64,000 bases of DNA from Comamonas kerstersii (lineage in GTDB: Bacteria; Pseudomonadota; Gammaproteobacteria; Burkholderiales; Burkholderiaceae_C), in NCBI RefSeq assembly GCF_008801935.1, contig NZ_VZOT01000013.1, forward strand, positions 1 to 64,000, written 5' to 3'. This document shows positions 16,940 through 25,687 of the stretch, piece after piece. Under the pieces are notes generated by a model, which was not told where the DNA came from, searched no databases, and worked only from the letters and a program-made list of their open reading frames with translations. The stretch's first letter is position 1; every line of letters starts with the position of its first letter. A program made the translations under genes and the position numbers.

Positions 16940-18238
16940 GTGCAGCAGCAACGTGACTACTTGCTGTCGAGCTTGTCGCAATTAGTGGCCGCCCCCAGCC
17001 CCAGTGGCAACGAAACCCCGGCTTGCACCGCGATGGAAAAGTTGTTGCAAGAGTTGGGGCTGACCACCGAACGCATTCCGATGGACACCGATGCGCTGGC
17101 TGGACACCCTTTGTTCTCCTGCCCTTGCAACCCGGACGGCAACCGTTTTAATTTGTTGGCCGAAATCACGCCACCCCATGGCGCCACCCCCACGGGCTTA
17201 AATCTGCTGTTTAACGGGCACTTGGATGTTGTGCCCACAGGCCCGACCGCACTGTGGGCCAAAGCCCCCTACCAACCCTATGAGCAAGATGGCTGGTTTT
17301 ATGGCCGCGGCGCGGGGGACATGAAAGGCGGTATTGCCTGCGTATTGGCGGCCATCCGTACGCTGCAGGCCATGGGACTGCAACCAGCTTCACGCATTGG
17401 CATTAACACCGTGGTGGACGAAGAAGACACGGGTAACGGCACGTTGATGTCGATGGGTGTGCTGCAACGCGCACGCAGCAAAGCACGCTACAGCGGTTAC
17501 GACGCGGTGATCATTCCTGAGCCATTTGGTGAAACCTTGATGAGCGCCCAAATTGGCGTGTGCTGGCTGACAGTGGAGTTGACCGGACGGCCCACCCATG
17601 TGGCATATATGAACCAAGGCCTGAACCCGATCGAGGCGGGTATTCAGATCATGCAGGCCCTCAAGCAAGTGCAAAATGAGTGGAACTTGCCTGAGAACCG
17701 TCACCCTGCTTTCAAGAATGTCGCGCAACCCATCAACATCAATTTGGGGATGATCGAAGGCGGGGAATGGAAGTCGTCAGTGCCATGCACTTGCACCATG
17801 GGCATTCGTGCCAGTTTCTACCCCGACCGCGATGCACAAGAAGCGATTGCATGGTTCTCCCGCTTCATTAAAGACATAGCAAGCCGCCTCAATCCCGAAT
17901 TAGAAGTACAGATCGCGCACAACGGCTTTGCTGCACCAGGCTGCGTGTATGATTTAGAACACCCAGCTATGCAAGCACTGTCCCAGTCTCATGCAGCGCT
18001 GCACGGCGAACCGCCCCTCCACCTTGCCTGTACCGCCACTACCGACGGCCGCCACTTCCGTCTGGCTACGGATTGGGCCGTCACTAACTACGGTCCGACC
18101 GCCCGCAACATCCACGGCATCGACGAATGCGTGAGCATTAACAGCATGCTACGAGTGACCCAAACCTTGGTGCACTACATCGTGACGCAATGCGGCGTAA
18201 CCCCTGCAACCACGAGCAATGCCACTGAGAGTTGCTAA
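16940..18238 (+). CDS. M20 family deacetylase (ArgE/DapE type), 5' end probably shifted by a poly-C tract
   Basis: The open frame starts at GTG 16940 and gives 432 residues with M20A features: LLFNGHLDVVPTGP (metal His and Asp), YGRGAGDMKGGIAC (bridging Asp), NTVVDEEDTGNG (catalytic Glu pair) and the lid segment GRPTHVAYMNQG. These enzymes deacylate N-acyl amino compounds such as acetylornithine. No ribosome-binding site precedes the GTG. An ATG at 16876 lies one base out of frame, separated by nine consecutive C at 16907–16915; with eight C it would give a plausible N-terminus, so the annotated start is probably not the native one. It is divergent from the transporter cluster. Confidence 0.85.
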   Translation: MQQQRDYLLSSLSQLVAAPSPSGNETPACTAMEKLLQELGLTTERIPMDTDALAGHPLFSCPCNPDGNRFNLLAEITPPHGATPTGLNLLFNGHLDVVPTGPTALWAKAPYQPYEQDGWFYGRGAGDMKGGIACVLAAIRTLQAMGLQPASRIGINTVVDEEDTGNGTLMSMGVLQRARSKARYSGYDAVIIPEPFGETLMSAQIGVCWLTVELTGRPTHVAYMNQGLNPIEAGIQIMQALKQVQNEWNLPENRHPAFKNVAQPININLGMIEGGEWKSSVPCTCTMGIRASFYPDRDAQEAIAWFSRFIKDIASRLNPELEVQIAHNGFAAPGCVYDLEHPAMQALSQSHAALHGEPPLHLACTATTDGRHFRLATDWAVTNYGPTARNIHGIDECVSINSMLRVTQTLVHYIVTQCGVTPATTSNATESC

Positions 18239-18278
18239 CATAACCTACCAACGAAGCGTACGCTGATGATTGCCGCGG

Positions 18279-18590
18279 TTAACTTGAGCAAGGCCACATG
18301 TATGTCCAGCGTCTCTCTAAGCGTATGCGCAGCTTCCCAAACGCAGCAAACTAGCCATGAGTGCGCTCCACGACCCAGCGATGCCTACCCAGTTTCTCGC
18401 TGCTTTCAACACCACGTCTTGCGATGCGCCTGATGATTCCACACCTTCTCAAGCGAGCCCTGCGGCGGGCGTAGTCTGGTCGGGTACCCAGCAGCTTGTC
18501 CGTGATGGCTTGCATGACACGCCCTAATGATTTTCGTGTTGTGACACTACTGGCATTAATTGACTTGGATGAACAAAAAATGTCACACAA
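18279..18590 (-). pseudogene. IS5-family transposase C-terminal remnant
   Basis: The minus strand encodes RRCGIIRRIARRGVESSEKL, then GRHRWVVERTHG, the conserved C-terminal block of IS5-type transposases. A TAG follows, then FAAFGKLRIRLERRW in the same frame to TAA at 18279–18281. The upstream part (DKLLGTRPDYARRR) is degenerate. It is a decayed fragment at the right edge of the presumed island. The remaining sequence from 18591 to 18686 shows no gene. Confidence 0.7.
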
Positions 18591-18686
18591 GGAAAATCAA
18601 TTACAAGGGGGAACGCTGCATTTCACACCACTTGAGCCCAGCTTTCGACAACCTATTGCTGGCAAACCACAGCAATTTTTTTTCGC

Positions 18687-18731
18687 CTCATAACCCAAAG
18701 GTCGTTGGTTCAAATCCGGCCCTCGCAACCA
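18687..18731 (+). pseudogene. 3' half of an initiator tRNA-fMet gene (truncated)
   Basis: CTCATAA (anticodon loop, anticodon CAT) is followed by CCC, the variable region AAAGGTC, a T-arm GTTGG-TTCAAAT-CCGGC, an acceptor 3' strand and encoded ACCA. This closely follows the 3' half of a betaproteobacterial initiator tRNA. The 5' half is absent: the bases before the loop (TTCGC) cannot pair with the anticodon stem, and no D-arm is present. Native-looking terminator sequence follows directly. Such 3' fragments are typical integration scars. Confidence 0.7.
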
Positions 18732-18734
18732 ATA

Positions 18735-18769
18735 CAAAAGGCCCTGTGCAATGCGCAGGGCCTTTTTGT
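18735..18769 (+). terminator. strong Rho-independent terminator behind the tRNA fragment
   Basis: AAAGGCCCTGTGC and GCGCAGGGCCTTT form a 13-pair stem with one T·G wobble and an AAT loop, then TTTTTG. It probably terminated the original tRNA transcript, and it can also act for srkA from the other side. Confidence 0.85.
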
Positions 18770-18785
18770 TTGCGCGGCCAGCCCC

Positions 18786-19808
18786 TCAGATCTGCAGCGG
18801 CGCTTCCTGCATAGCCTCGAGTTGCGCTTGCAGCACCGCCGTCTGCTCCAGCCAGTAGGCCTCTGTGCCAAACCATGGGAAGGCGCGCTGAAAGGCAGGG
18901 TCGCTCTGGCGCTGCGCCAGCCAGGCGCTGTAGTGGATGAGACGCAGCGTGCGCAGCGGCTCGATCAAGGCCAGCTCACGGCGGTCAAAGTCCCGGATCT
19001 GCTCATAGCCCTCCACCAGCGTAGACAGCTGCTGGCTGCGCTGCATGCGGTCGCCAGAGATGCACATCCACAGGTCTTGTATGGCTGGCCCCATGCGGGC
19101 GTCATCCAGGTCCACAAAATGCGGGCCGCCGCGCCCTTCTTCGTCCACCGGTGTCCAGAGGATGTTGCCGGGATGGCAGTCCCCATGCAGGCGGATGGCG
19201 TGGTACGGCGTGGCCTCCAGCCCCTGCGCCGCCTGCGTCAGCGCCTGTTCGCACACGGGCTGCCAGCGTGCACGCACATGGGCCGGCATGTCTGCATGCG
19301 TCAGCAGCCACTGCATAGGCTCGTAGCCCATGCTCTGGGCATTGAGCACACTGCGGTACACAAAACGGCCCTGCGCCCCCACTACATGCAGACGTGCCAG
19401 AAACCGGCCCAGCCATTCCAGCGTGTCCCAGTCGTCCAGCTCCGGCATGCGCCCACCGCGCCAGGGGCTGACGCTGAAGGCAAAACCTGCATGCTGATGC
19501 AGCGTGCGCCCCTGCAGTACCCAGGGGGCCACCACCGGCACTTCAGCTTGCAGCAGCTCCTGCGCAAATGCATGCTCTTCCAGCACCTGCGCTTCGCTCC
19601 AGCGACCGGGCCGGTAGAACTTGGCCACCACCTTGTCACTGCCTTGCTCCGGCGCATCCAGACAGGCCTGATACACACGGTTTTCATACGAGCCCAGCGG
19701 CTGAAGACGCCCATCGGGCCACAGATCTACGCTGCTGAGCGCATCCAGGACGCAATCCGGGGTCAGTGCGTCATAGGGGTGAGGGGCAGAAGAAGAGGCA
19801 GTATCCAT
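18786..19808 (-). CDS. srkA: stress-response protein kinase SrkA (YihE/RdoA)
   Basis: 340 residues with the YihE family pattern: LGSYENRVYQ, VVAKFYRPGRWSEAQVLEEH with the ATP-binding Lys, the catalytic loop LHGDCHPGNILW and the metal-binding Asp in FVDLDDARMGPAIQDLW. The C-terminus IEPLRTLRLIHYSAWLAQR also matches. In E. coli this Ser/Thr kinase counteracts stress-induced death. ATG at 19808 (MDTASSS) is used because homology starts shortly after it. Confidence 0.92.
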   Translation of the reverse strand: MDTASSSAPHPYDALTPDCVLDALSSVDLWPDGRLQPLGSYENRVYQACLDAPEQGSDKVVAKFYRPGRWSEAQVLEEHAFAQELLQAEVPVVAPWVLQGRTLHQHAGFAFSVSPWRGGRMPELDDWDTLEWLGRFLARLHVVGAQGRFVYRSVLNAQSMGYEPMQWLLTHADMPAHVRARWQPVCEQALTQAAQGLEATPYHAIRLHGDCHPGNILWTPVDEEGRGGPHFVDLDDARMGPAIQDLWMCISGDRMQRSQQLSTLVEGYEQIRDFDRRELALIEPLRTLRLIHYSAWLAQRQSDPAFQRAFPWFGTEAYWLEQTAVLQAQLEAMQEAPLQI

Positions 19809-19853
19809 AAGCAGGCATTGTGCGCGTGGCGGCACTGCGCTGCCCACCCTCCC

Positions 19854-19880
19854 ATAAAAAAGGGTGCCGTAGCACCCTTG
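19854..19880 (-). terminator. Rho-independent terminator of dctA
   Basis: On the minus strand, AAGGGTGC–TACG–GCACCCTT is followed by a T-run, 25 bases after the dctA stop. Confidence 0.8.
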
Positions 19881-19904
19881 ATTGCGCTGGTAAAGCGTCT
19901 CTGC

Positions 19905-21239
19905 TTAAGCCGCCTTGGCAGCCACTGCAGGGGCCTCTTCCAGTGGAGGCACGTTCTGGCCATCCAGCACTGCATTCAGGCGCTGCATGTCCACGCCCTT
20001 TTCCCAGCGCGAAACCACCACGGTCGCCACGGCATTGCCGATGAAGTTGGTGATCGAGCGGCACTCGGACATGAAGCGGTCCACGCCCAGGATCAGCGCC
20101 ATGCCAGCCACAGGCACTTCAGGCACCACAGCCAGCGTCGCTGCCAGGGTGATAAAGCCTGCACCGGTCACGCCCGCTGCGCCCTTGGAGGACAGCATGG
20201 CAACCAGCAGCAGCGCAATCTGGTGACCCAGCGTCAGCTCGGTATTGGTCGCCTGCGCAATGAACAGCGCAGCCAGTGTCATGTAGATGTTGGTGCCGTC
20301 CAGGTTGAAGGAGTAACCGGTAGGAACCACCAGGCCCACGACCGACTTCTTGCAGCCTGCATGCTCCATCTTGTGCATCAGGCTGGGCAGTGCCGATTCA
20401 GACGAGGAAGTGCCCAGCACCAGCAGCAGCTCTTCCTTCAGGTAGCGGATCAGCTTGATCACGGAGAAGCCGCAGACACGCGCCACAGCACCCAGCACCA
20501 GCAGCACGAAGATGGCAGAGGTGATGTAGAAGGTCATCACCAGCTCGACCAGGTTCAGCAGCGAGCCCAGACCGAACTTGCCGATGGTGAAAGCCATGGC
20601 ACCGAAAGCACCGATGGGAGCTGCCTTCATCACAATGTTCACCAGCTTGAAAATGGGCTTTTGCAGCGCTTCCAGGAAGTCCAGGATGGGCTTGCCAGCG
20701 TCACCTGTCATGGCCAGGGACACGCCAAACAGCACGGCCACCAGCAGCACCTGCAGGATGTTGTCACCAATGAAAGGGCTGACCAGCGTCTTGGGGATGA
20801 TGTCCATCACAAAGCCGGTCATGCTCATGTCGTGCGACTTGGCCACATAGCCCTGCACGGCCTTCTGGTCCAGATCGGCCACATTGATGTTCATGCCTGC
20901 ACCAGGCTGGAACACATTGGCCACGATCAGGCCTACCACCAGCGCCAGGGTCGAGAAGGTCAGGAAGTACGCCATGGCCTTGCCGAACACACGGCCCACG
21001 GTGCTCAGGTGCGTCATGCCAGCGATGCCGGTGACGATGGTCAGGAAAATCACCGGCGCGATGATCATCTTGATCAGCTTGATGAAGGCATCACCAAACG
21101 GCTTCATGGCGGCGCCATATGCGGGCTCAAAGTAGCCCAGCAAGACACCGACCACAATGGCGAACACCACCTGGAAATACAGTTGGCGATAGAACGGCAG
21201 CTTGGGGGCTGCAGCTGCTTCAGCGGGGATAGCGTGCAT
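19905..21239 (-). CDS. dctA: C4-dicarboxylate:proton/sodium symporter DctA
   Basis: A 444-residue DAACS-family transporter for succinate, fumarate and malate at the inner membrane. Family markers are [38 protein letters not shown], the serine-rich hairpin [18 protein letters not shown], and [20 protein letters not shown]. About eight membrane helices and two re-entrant loops are expected. ATG at 21239 (MHAIPAE) is preferred over a longer frame starting at 21314. The succinate made by gabTD or by glyoxylate-cycle metabolism feeds the same pool. The divergent gene encodes a hybrid sensor kinase likely to control it. Confidence 0.95.
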   Translation of the reverse strand: MHAIPAEAAAAPKLPFYRQLYFQVVFAIVVGVLLGYFEPAYGAAMKPFGDAFIKLIKMIIAPVIFLTIVTGIAGMTHLSTVGRVFGKAMAYFLTFSTLALVVGLIVANVFQPGAGMNINVADLDQKAVQGYVAKSHDMSMTGFVMDIIPKTLVSPFIGDNILQVLLVAVLFGVSLAMTGDAGKPILDFLEALQKPIFKLVNIVMKAAPIGAFGAMAFTIGKFGLGSLLNLVELVMTFYITSAIFVLLVLGAVARVCGFSVIKLIRYLKEELLLVLGTSSSESALPSLMHKMEHAGCKKSVVGLVVPTGYSFNLDGTNIYMTLAALFIAQATNTELTLGHQIALLLVAMLSSKGAAGVTGAGFITLAATLAVVPEVPVAGMALILGVDRFMSECRSITNFIGNAVATVVVSRWEKGVDMQRLNAVLDGQNVPPLEEAPAVAAKAA

Positions 21240-21454
21240 GCTATGTCTTCCAGAAGTCCAAATAAAAATGCACCGTGCGGCGCAACTGTCGAGGTTGTAC
21301 TGCTGGAGCGCCACGCTGCCGATAACCCATTGGTATTAGATGACCGGTTTTAGGCTCCAAATTGGCCCAAAATACGTAGAAATACGAACAGAATCAGGCG
21401 GTGGTATTGCAATGCCATGGGGCGTCACGCCGCCAATCCGGGCACACTGCACCC

Positions 21455-24100
21455 ATGTTTTCCCAACTCCGCCGCACCCGCTGGACCATCAGCATCCTGA
21501 TCACAGGCACGCTGCTGAGCATGCTGATCGTGGGCTGGCTCACCTGGCGGCAGTCGCTGCGCCACGAGAGCGAATCGTTCCAGCGCCAGCTGGAAGTCCG
21601 TGCCCAGGCCCTCACCCAGCGTGTGGACCGCTTTCGCACCCTGCCCGAAGTGCTGTCGCTAGACCCCGAGCTGCGTGATGCTCTCTCCCGCCCCCTGAAC
21701 GCAGCCGATGTAGACCGGCTCAACCGCAAGCTCGAACGCGCCAACGGGGCCAGCCAGTCTTCCACGCTGACGCTGATTGACCGTAACGGCCAGGCGCTGG
21801 CTGCCAGCAACTGGAACGAGCCGCAAAGCAATGTGGGCGAGAACTACAGCTACCGCCCCTACGTGCAAGACGCCCTGCGCACCGGCAGCGGGCGCTTCTA
21901 CGGCATTGGCACCACCACGGGCAAGCCCGGCTACTTTCTGTCCCGCGCCATCTATGACGCTGAAGGCCAGGTGCTGGGGCTGATCGCCATCAAGATTGCC
22001 CTGCAGGAGCTGGAGCGCCAGTGGCCGCGCACCTCCGACATCGTGGTGGTCTCGGATGACCACGGCGTGACTTTTCTGACCAGCCGCGAAGACTGGCGCT
22101 ACCGCCTGCTGCACCGCCTGACCGAAGCCGACATTGCCGAGCTGCAAAGCACCCGCCAGTACCAGGACGAAATACTCACGCCGCTGGATTACAAGGTCTA
22201 CAAGCACCTGCCCAATGGCAGCCGCCTGGTGCACATCCAGGACCCGCAGATGCCCAATCAGATGCTGCTGCAAAGCGTGAGACTGCCCAACAGCAACTGG
22301 CAGATGCATCTGCTGCACAACACGGGCTCCAGCGTCACCACCAGTCTGTGGGCGGCCATCGCTGCCGGCGGGCTGTGGCTCACAGGCAGCCTGCTGCTGC
22401 TCTATGTCCGCCAGCGCCAGCGCATTGCACGCATACGTCTGCGCAGCCGCCAGGAGCTGGAAACCGTGCTCAAGCAGCATGCCCAGGAGCTACGCACCGC
22501 GCAGGACGGCATCGTGCAGGCCGCGCAGAAGGCCGACATGGGCCTGTCCCGCAGTCTGGAGCACCTGCCGCAGGGCGTAGTCATCATTGATGCCAATCTG
22601 AATCTGGTGGCCTGGAACTCGCGCTATGTCGAGCTGTTTCGCTATCCGTCAGAGTTGATGCAGGTGGGCACCCCCATTGAGGCGCTGCTGCGCTTTAACG
22701 CCCGGCGCGGCCTGCTCGGCCCGGCTCCGATGGAAGAAGCAATTCAGCGACGCCTGAGCCATTTGCGCAGCGGCAAATCCCACCTGCACGAAAGCGAAAA
22801 AGGCGATGGCATGGTGCTGGAAATTCGCGGCAACCCCTTGCCCGATGGCGGCTTTGTGACCAGCTATGCCGACATCACCAGCTACAAGAACGCTGCGCGC
22901 GAACTGCGCTCACTGGCCGATGCGCTGGAGCAGCGCATCGAAGAGCGCACGCGCGACCTGGCCACGGCCAAGCGTGAGGCCGAAGAAGCCAACCGCTACA
23001 AGACCCGCTTTGTGAACGCAGCCGTGCATGACCTGCTGCAGCCGCTGAACGCCGCGCGCATGTTCACCAGCCTGCTGCCCACCCATGTGCATGACGAGGC
23101 CGGCCGCCGCGTGGTGGAAAACATTGATGCTGCGCTGACCTCGCAGGACGCCATCCTCACCAGCATGCTCGACATTGCGCGCATGGAGTCCGGCCAGCTG
23201 GAAACCCATGTGCGCGACTTCGCGCTCGACTCGCTGCTGCACGTGGTGCACAACAACTTTGCCATGCTGGCCGAAAGCGAAGGCCTGCAGCTGCGCACCC
23301 GCGCTGGCAGCTATGTGGTGCGCAGTGACGAGGCGCTGCTGCGCCGCATCATCCAGAACTTTGTCTCCAACGCCATCCGCTACGCCCGCAAGGGGCGCAT
23401 TGTGGTGGGCTGCCGCCGCCAGGGGCGCTATGTACGCATCGAAGTCCACGACCAGGGGCCAGGCATTCCGCAGGCCCTGCAAAAGGAAATCTTCGAGGAA
23501 TTCCGCCGCCTGGACGAAGGCCATGCCGATGACCGCGGCACCGGGCTGGGCCTGGCGATTGTGGAACGTCTGGGCAAGCTGCTGGGCCACGAAATCGGCC
23601 TGCACTCCACGCTCGGCAAGGGCAGCGTGTTCTGGGTAAAAGTGCCGCTGGGCAATGTGCAGGCCTTGCAGCCTACGGTGCAGCCCAGCGCCCCGACCCG
23701 CCAGGACGATGCACCCTTGCAAGGCGGCGTGGCCTGGTATGTGGATGACGACCCACAGACCTGCGCCGCCACGCGCGCCCTGCTGGAGCGCTGGGGCTGC
23801 GCCGTGCCCTATGCCGGCGGCCCGCACGATGCGCTGGCACGCGCCAATCCGGACAACGTGCCACAGCTGCTGCTGCTGGACGTGCACCTGGGCAATGACT
23901 TGTACGGCCCGGACCTGTACCCGCAGCTGTGCGAGAAATGGGGCCAGACCCCGCCCGTGATTCTGGTCACGGCCGAGCGCGATGCCTCGCTGCGCCGCCA
24001 GGCAGGTGAACGCGGCTGGGGCTTTCTGGCCAAGCCCGTGCGCCCGCCTGCCCTGCGTGCGCTGATGAGCCAGACTCTGCTGCGCATTCGTGAAGGTTAG
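21455..24100 (+). CDS. hybrid sensor histidine kinase with periplasmic Cache-like domain and receiver
   Basis: 881 residues in the order: membrane helix (about 11–31), periplasmic sensor of Cache style (GSGRFYGIGTTTGKPGYFLS is typical of DctS-like sensors), second membrane helix near residue 295, PAS domain (VIIDANLNLVAWNSRYVELF), HisKA with phospho-acceptor His525 in AAVHDLLQPLNAARMF, HATPase (NFVSNAIRYA, GTGLGLAIVERLGKLLG) and a C-terminal receiver with Asp809 in LLLLDVHLG. The divergent dctA neighbour suggests dicarboxylate sensing. A NarL-type regulator 1.6 kb downstream may be its partner. The TAG stop at 24098–24100 falls in the junction of an inserted MITE, so the native C-terminus may have been longer or different. 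Confidence 0.9.
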   Translation: MFSQLRRTRWTISILITGTLLSMLIVGWLTWRQSLRHESESFQRQLEVRAQALTQRVDRFRTLPEVLSLDPELRDALSRPLNAADVDRLNRKLERANGASQSSTLTLIDRNGQALAASNWNEPQSNVGENYSYRPYVQDALRTGSGRFYGIGTTTGKPGYFLSRAIYDAEGQVLGLIAIKIALQELERQWPRTSDIVVVSDDHGVTFLTSREDWRYRLLHRLTEADIAELQSTRQYQDEILTPLDYKVYKHLPNGSRLVHIQDPQMPNQMLLQSVRLPNSNWQMHLLHNTGSSVTTSLWAAIAAGGLWLTGSLLLLYVRQRQRIARIRLRSRQELETVLKQHAQELRTAQDGIVQAAQKADMGLSRSLEHLPQGVVIIDANLNLVAWNSRYVELFRYPSELMQVGTPIEALLRFNARRGLLGPAPMEEAIQRRLSHLRSGKSHLHESEKGDGMVLEIRGNPLPDGGFVTSYADITSYKNAARELRSLADALEQRIEERTRDLATAKREAEEANRYKTRFVNAAVHDLLQPLNAARMFTSLLPTHVHDEAGRRVVENIDAALTSQDAILTSMLDIARMESGQLETHVRDFALDSLLHVVHNNFAMLAESEGLQLRTRAGSYVVRSDEALLRRIIQNFVSNAIRYARKGRIVVGCRRQGRYVRIEVHDQGPGIPQALQKEIFEEFRRLDEGHADDRGTGLGLAIVERLGKLLGHEIGLHSTLGKGSVFWVKVPLGNVQALQPTVQPSAPTRQDDAPLQGGVAWYVDDDPQTCAATRALLERWGCAVPYAGGPHDALARANPDNVPQLLLLDVHLGNDLYGPDLYPQLCEKWGQTPPVILVTAERDASLRRQAGERGWGFLAKPVRPPALRALMSQTLLRIREG

Positions 24101-24288
24101 GGCGTGTTCACATCAACATTGGGTTCGCTGCCCCTGATTATGGAGCTCACAAATGGGGTTGAAGGCTTGGGGCGGTCTGCGTTGTTGCGGCGGCTTGCAA
24201 GGCGCTCGGCATTGCTGCGCCACCGCGCCTAGCATCCCATCCCCAAGCCTTCAACGCGAATCTCAAGCTTTATGTGAACACGCCCTAA
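24097..24288. mobile_element. MITE-like element, copy 1 (about 190 bp, TA target duplication)
   Basis: GGGCGTGTTCACAT at the left and ATGTGAACACGCCC at the right are perfect terminal inverted repeats, each flanked by TA (TTA on the left, TAA on the right). The inside carries no gene and is itself partly palindromic (GGGGTTGAAGGCTTGGGG against CCCCAAGCCTTCAACG). A shorter copy with the same ends lies at 55090–55178. Confidence 0.8.
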
Positions 24289-24302
24289 CGGCCTGATTCT
24301 TA

Positions 24303-24398
24303 TAGAAAAAGTAGCAGCCACCGCTTGATTGCAAAGGATTTCAGATAGTTTTCTATTTGAAACCTTTGTTTTACAAGCGCTGGCAGCTATATTTTTTA
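24303..24398. repeat. inverted pair of the AGCGCTTG family repeat
   Basis: AAAAAGTAGCAGCCACCGCT with its following TGATTG faces ACAAGCGCTGGCAGCTATAT plus a T-run about 45 bases later. The rest of 24289–24511 shows no gene. A matching inverted pair is at 32217–32308. Confidence 0.55.
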
Positions 24399-24511
24399 TG
24401 CAACATCGCTACAGACGCTGTTACACAAAGACTTACAACCAGAACACTTTGCGCTTGCCCACCCGGTGCTGCACTTCTACAGTGTCTGGCGTCTTCCCTG
24501 TCTGAGCTTTC

Positions 24512-25630
24512 ATGCCTGCTGCCCGTAACCACACGCTGGACCACATCAAGGCCATCGCCTGCCTGACCATTGTCTGCCACCACCTGGCGTTTTACGGCCC
24601 GATGACCGATGTGCTGCGCCCCGTGCTGCCCGTCCTGCTGCAATGGCTGGATGTGTATGGCCGCATGGCCGTGCAGGTGTTTCTGGTGCTGGGCGGCTAT
24701 CTGGCCGCGGCTGCGCTCGCTCCGCAGGGCCAAGGCAGCGATACACCACCGCACACGCTCTGGAGCAAGCGCTTTGTGCGTCTATGTCTGCCGTACTGCG
24801 CAGCGCTGATCGTGGCTCTCCTCGTCAATGAAAGCGTGCGCTATGCCGGTTTTGACCATGCATCGGTGTCTGCCAACCCAAGCTGGAGCAGCGTGCTGGC
24901 ACACCTGCTACTGGTGCAAAGCATTGGGGGCTGGGAAGCACTGTCGGCAGGCGTCTGGTACGTGGCCATCGACTTTCAGCTCTATGCCCTGTGCGTCCTG
25001 TGGTTCTGGCTCAGCAGCCGCGCCACAGCATGGCCCTGGCTGGGCAAGGCCGGCGTGCTGGTGCTGGCCGCCCTGTCCCTGTGGCACTGGAATCTGGACA
25101 GCAGCTGGGACAACTGGGCCCTGTACTTTGTGGGGGCCTACGCCCTGGGCATGATGGCCTGGTGGGCCGCACACAGCCCGCAGCGCAACCAGCGCTGGCT
25201 GTGGGTGCTGGCCATTGCAGCGCTGGGCGCTGTGGCCTTGCAGATGGCGTGGCGCGATCGTATTGCCCTGGCTACAGTCTCCGCACTGGTACTGGCCATG
25301 GGCGGGCAAGTGCGCTGGCCCTCTGCACTGCGCGATATGCAGCTTGCGCCGCTGGCCTGGATCGGACAGCGCTCGTACTCCATTTTTCTGATTCACTTTC
25401 CCGTCAGCCTGCTGGTCAACGCCTGCGTGCACCTGCTATGGCCGGACAGCGTGGCCATGAACACGCTCGGTGTGCTGCTGGCCATTGGCCTGTCCATCGC
25501 AGCAGGGGCCGTGCTCTACGCCTGGACGGAACACCCTCGGGCCAGCTGGAAGCGCCTGCACCTGTGGCAGCTGACCGCGCTCTCCGCAGGCATGGCAGCG
25601 CTGGCAGCCAACACCTATGCAAGCTCATAA
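24512..25630 (+). CDS. acyltransferase 3 family membrane protein (OafA/YrhL type)
   Basis: 372 residues with about ten hydrophobic segments. The N-terminal signature HTLDHIKAIACLTIVCHHL contains the conserved His of the family active site, and QVFLVLGGYLAAAAL follows. The C-terminal IGQRSYSIFLIHFPVSLLV is also characteristic. Members O-acylate surface polysaccharides or exported molecules. It stands alone, with no glycosyltransferase nearby, so its acceptor is unknown. Confidence 0.85.
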   Translation: MPAARNHTLDHIKAIACLTIVCHHLAFYGPMTDVLRPVLPVLLQWLDVYGRMAVQVFLVLGGYLAAAALAPQGQGSDTPPHTLWSKRFVRLCLPYCAALIVALLVNESVRYAGFDHASVSANPSWSSVLAHLLLVQSIGGWEALSAGVWYVAIDFQLYALCVLWFWLSSRATAWPWLGKAGVLVLAALSLWHWNLDSSWDNWALYFVGAYALGMMAWWAAHSPQRNQRWLWVLAIAALGAVALQMAWRDRIALATVSALVLAMGGQVRWPSALRDMQLAPLAWIGQRSYSIFLIHFPVSLLVNACVHLLWPDSVAMNTLGVLLAIGLSIAAGAVLYAWTEHPRASWKRLHLWQLTALSAGMAALAANTYASS

Positions 25631-25685
25631 ATTCCTAGCTGCTTTGGCTTGCTGAATAAGGCCTAGAGGCCAGTCTGGCTAAAAT
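25629..25685. repeat. AGCGCTTG-family dispersed repeat copy
   Basis: CCTAGCTGCTTTGGCTTGCT followed by GAATAAGGCCTAGAGGCCAG occupies the gap between the convergent acyltransferase and response-regulator genes. The pattern matches copies near 45031, 55056 and 57118. Confidence 0.55.
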
Positions 25686-25687
25686 TT

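Noticed and set aside
5240..18238. Ectoine or hydroxyectoine degradation cluster
   Set aside because: The M20 deacetylase and aminotransferase recall it, but no ectoine hydrolase, no Ehu/UehABC-type transporter and no AsnC regulator are present.
18705..21353. Very long plus-strand open frame opposite srkA and dctA
   Set aside because: It is the antisense of two well-supported genes; its His/Gln-rich translation has no domain pattern and it starts in a tRNA fragment.
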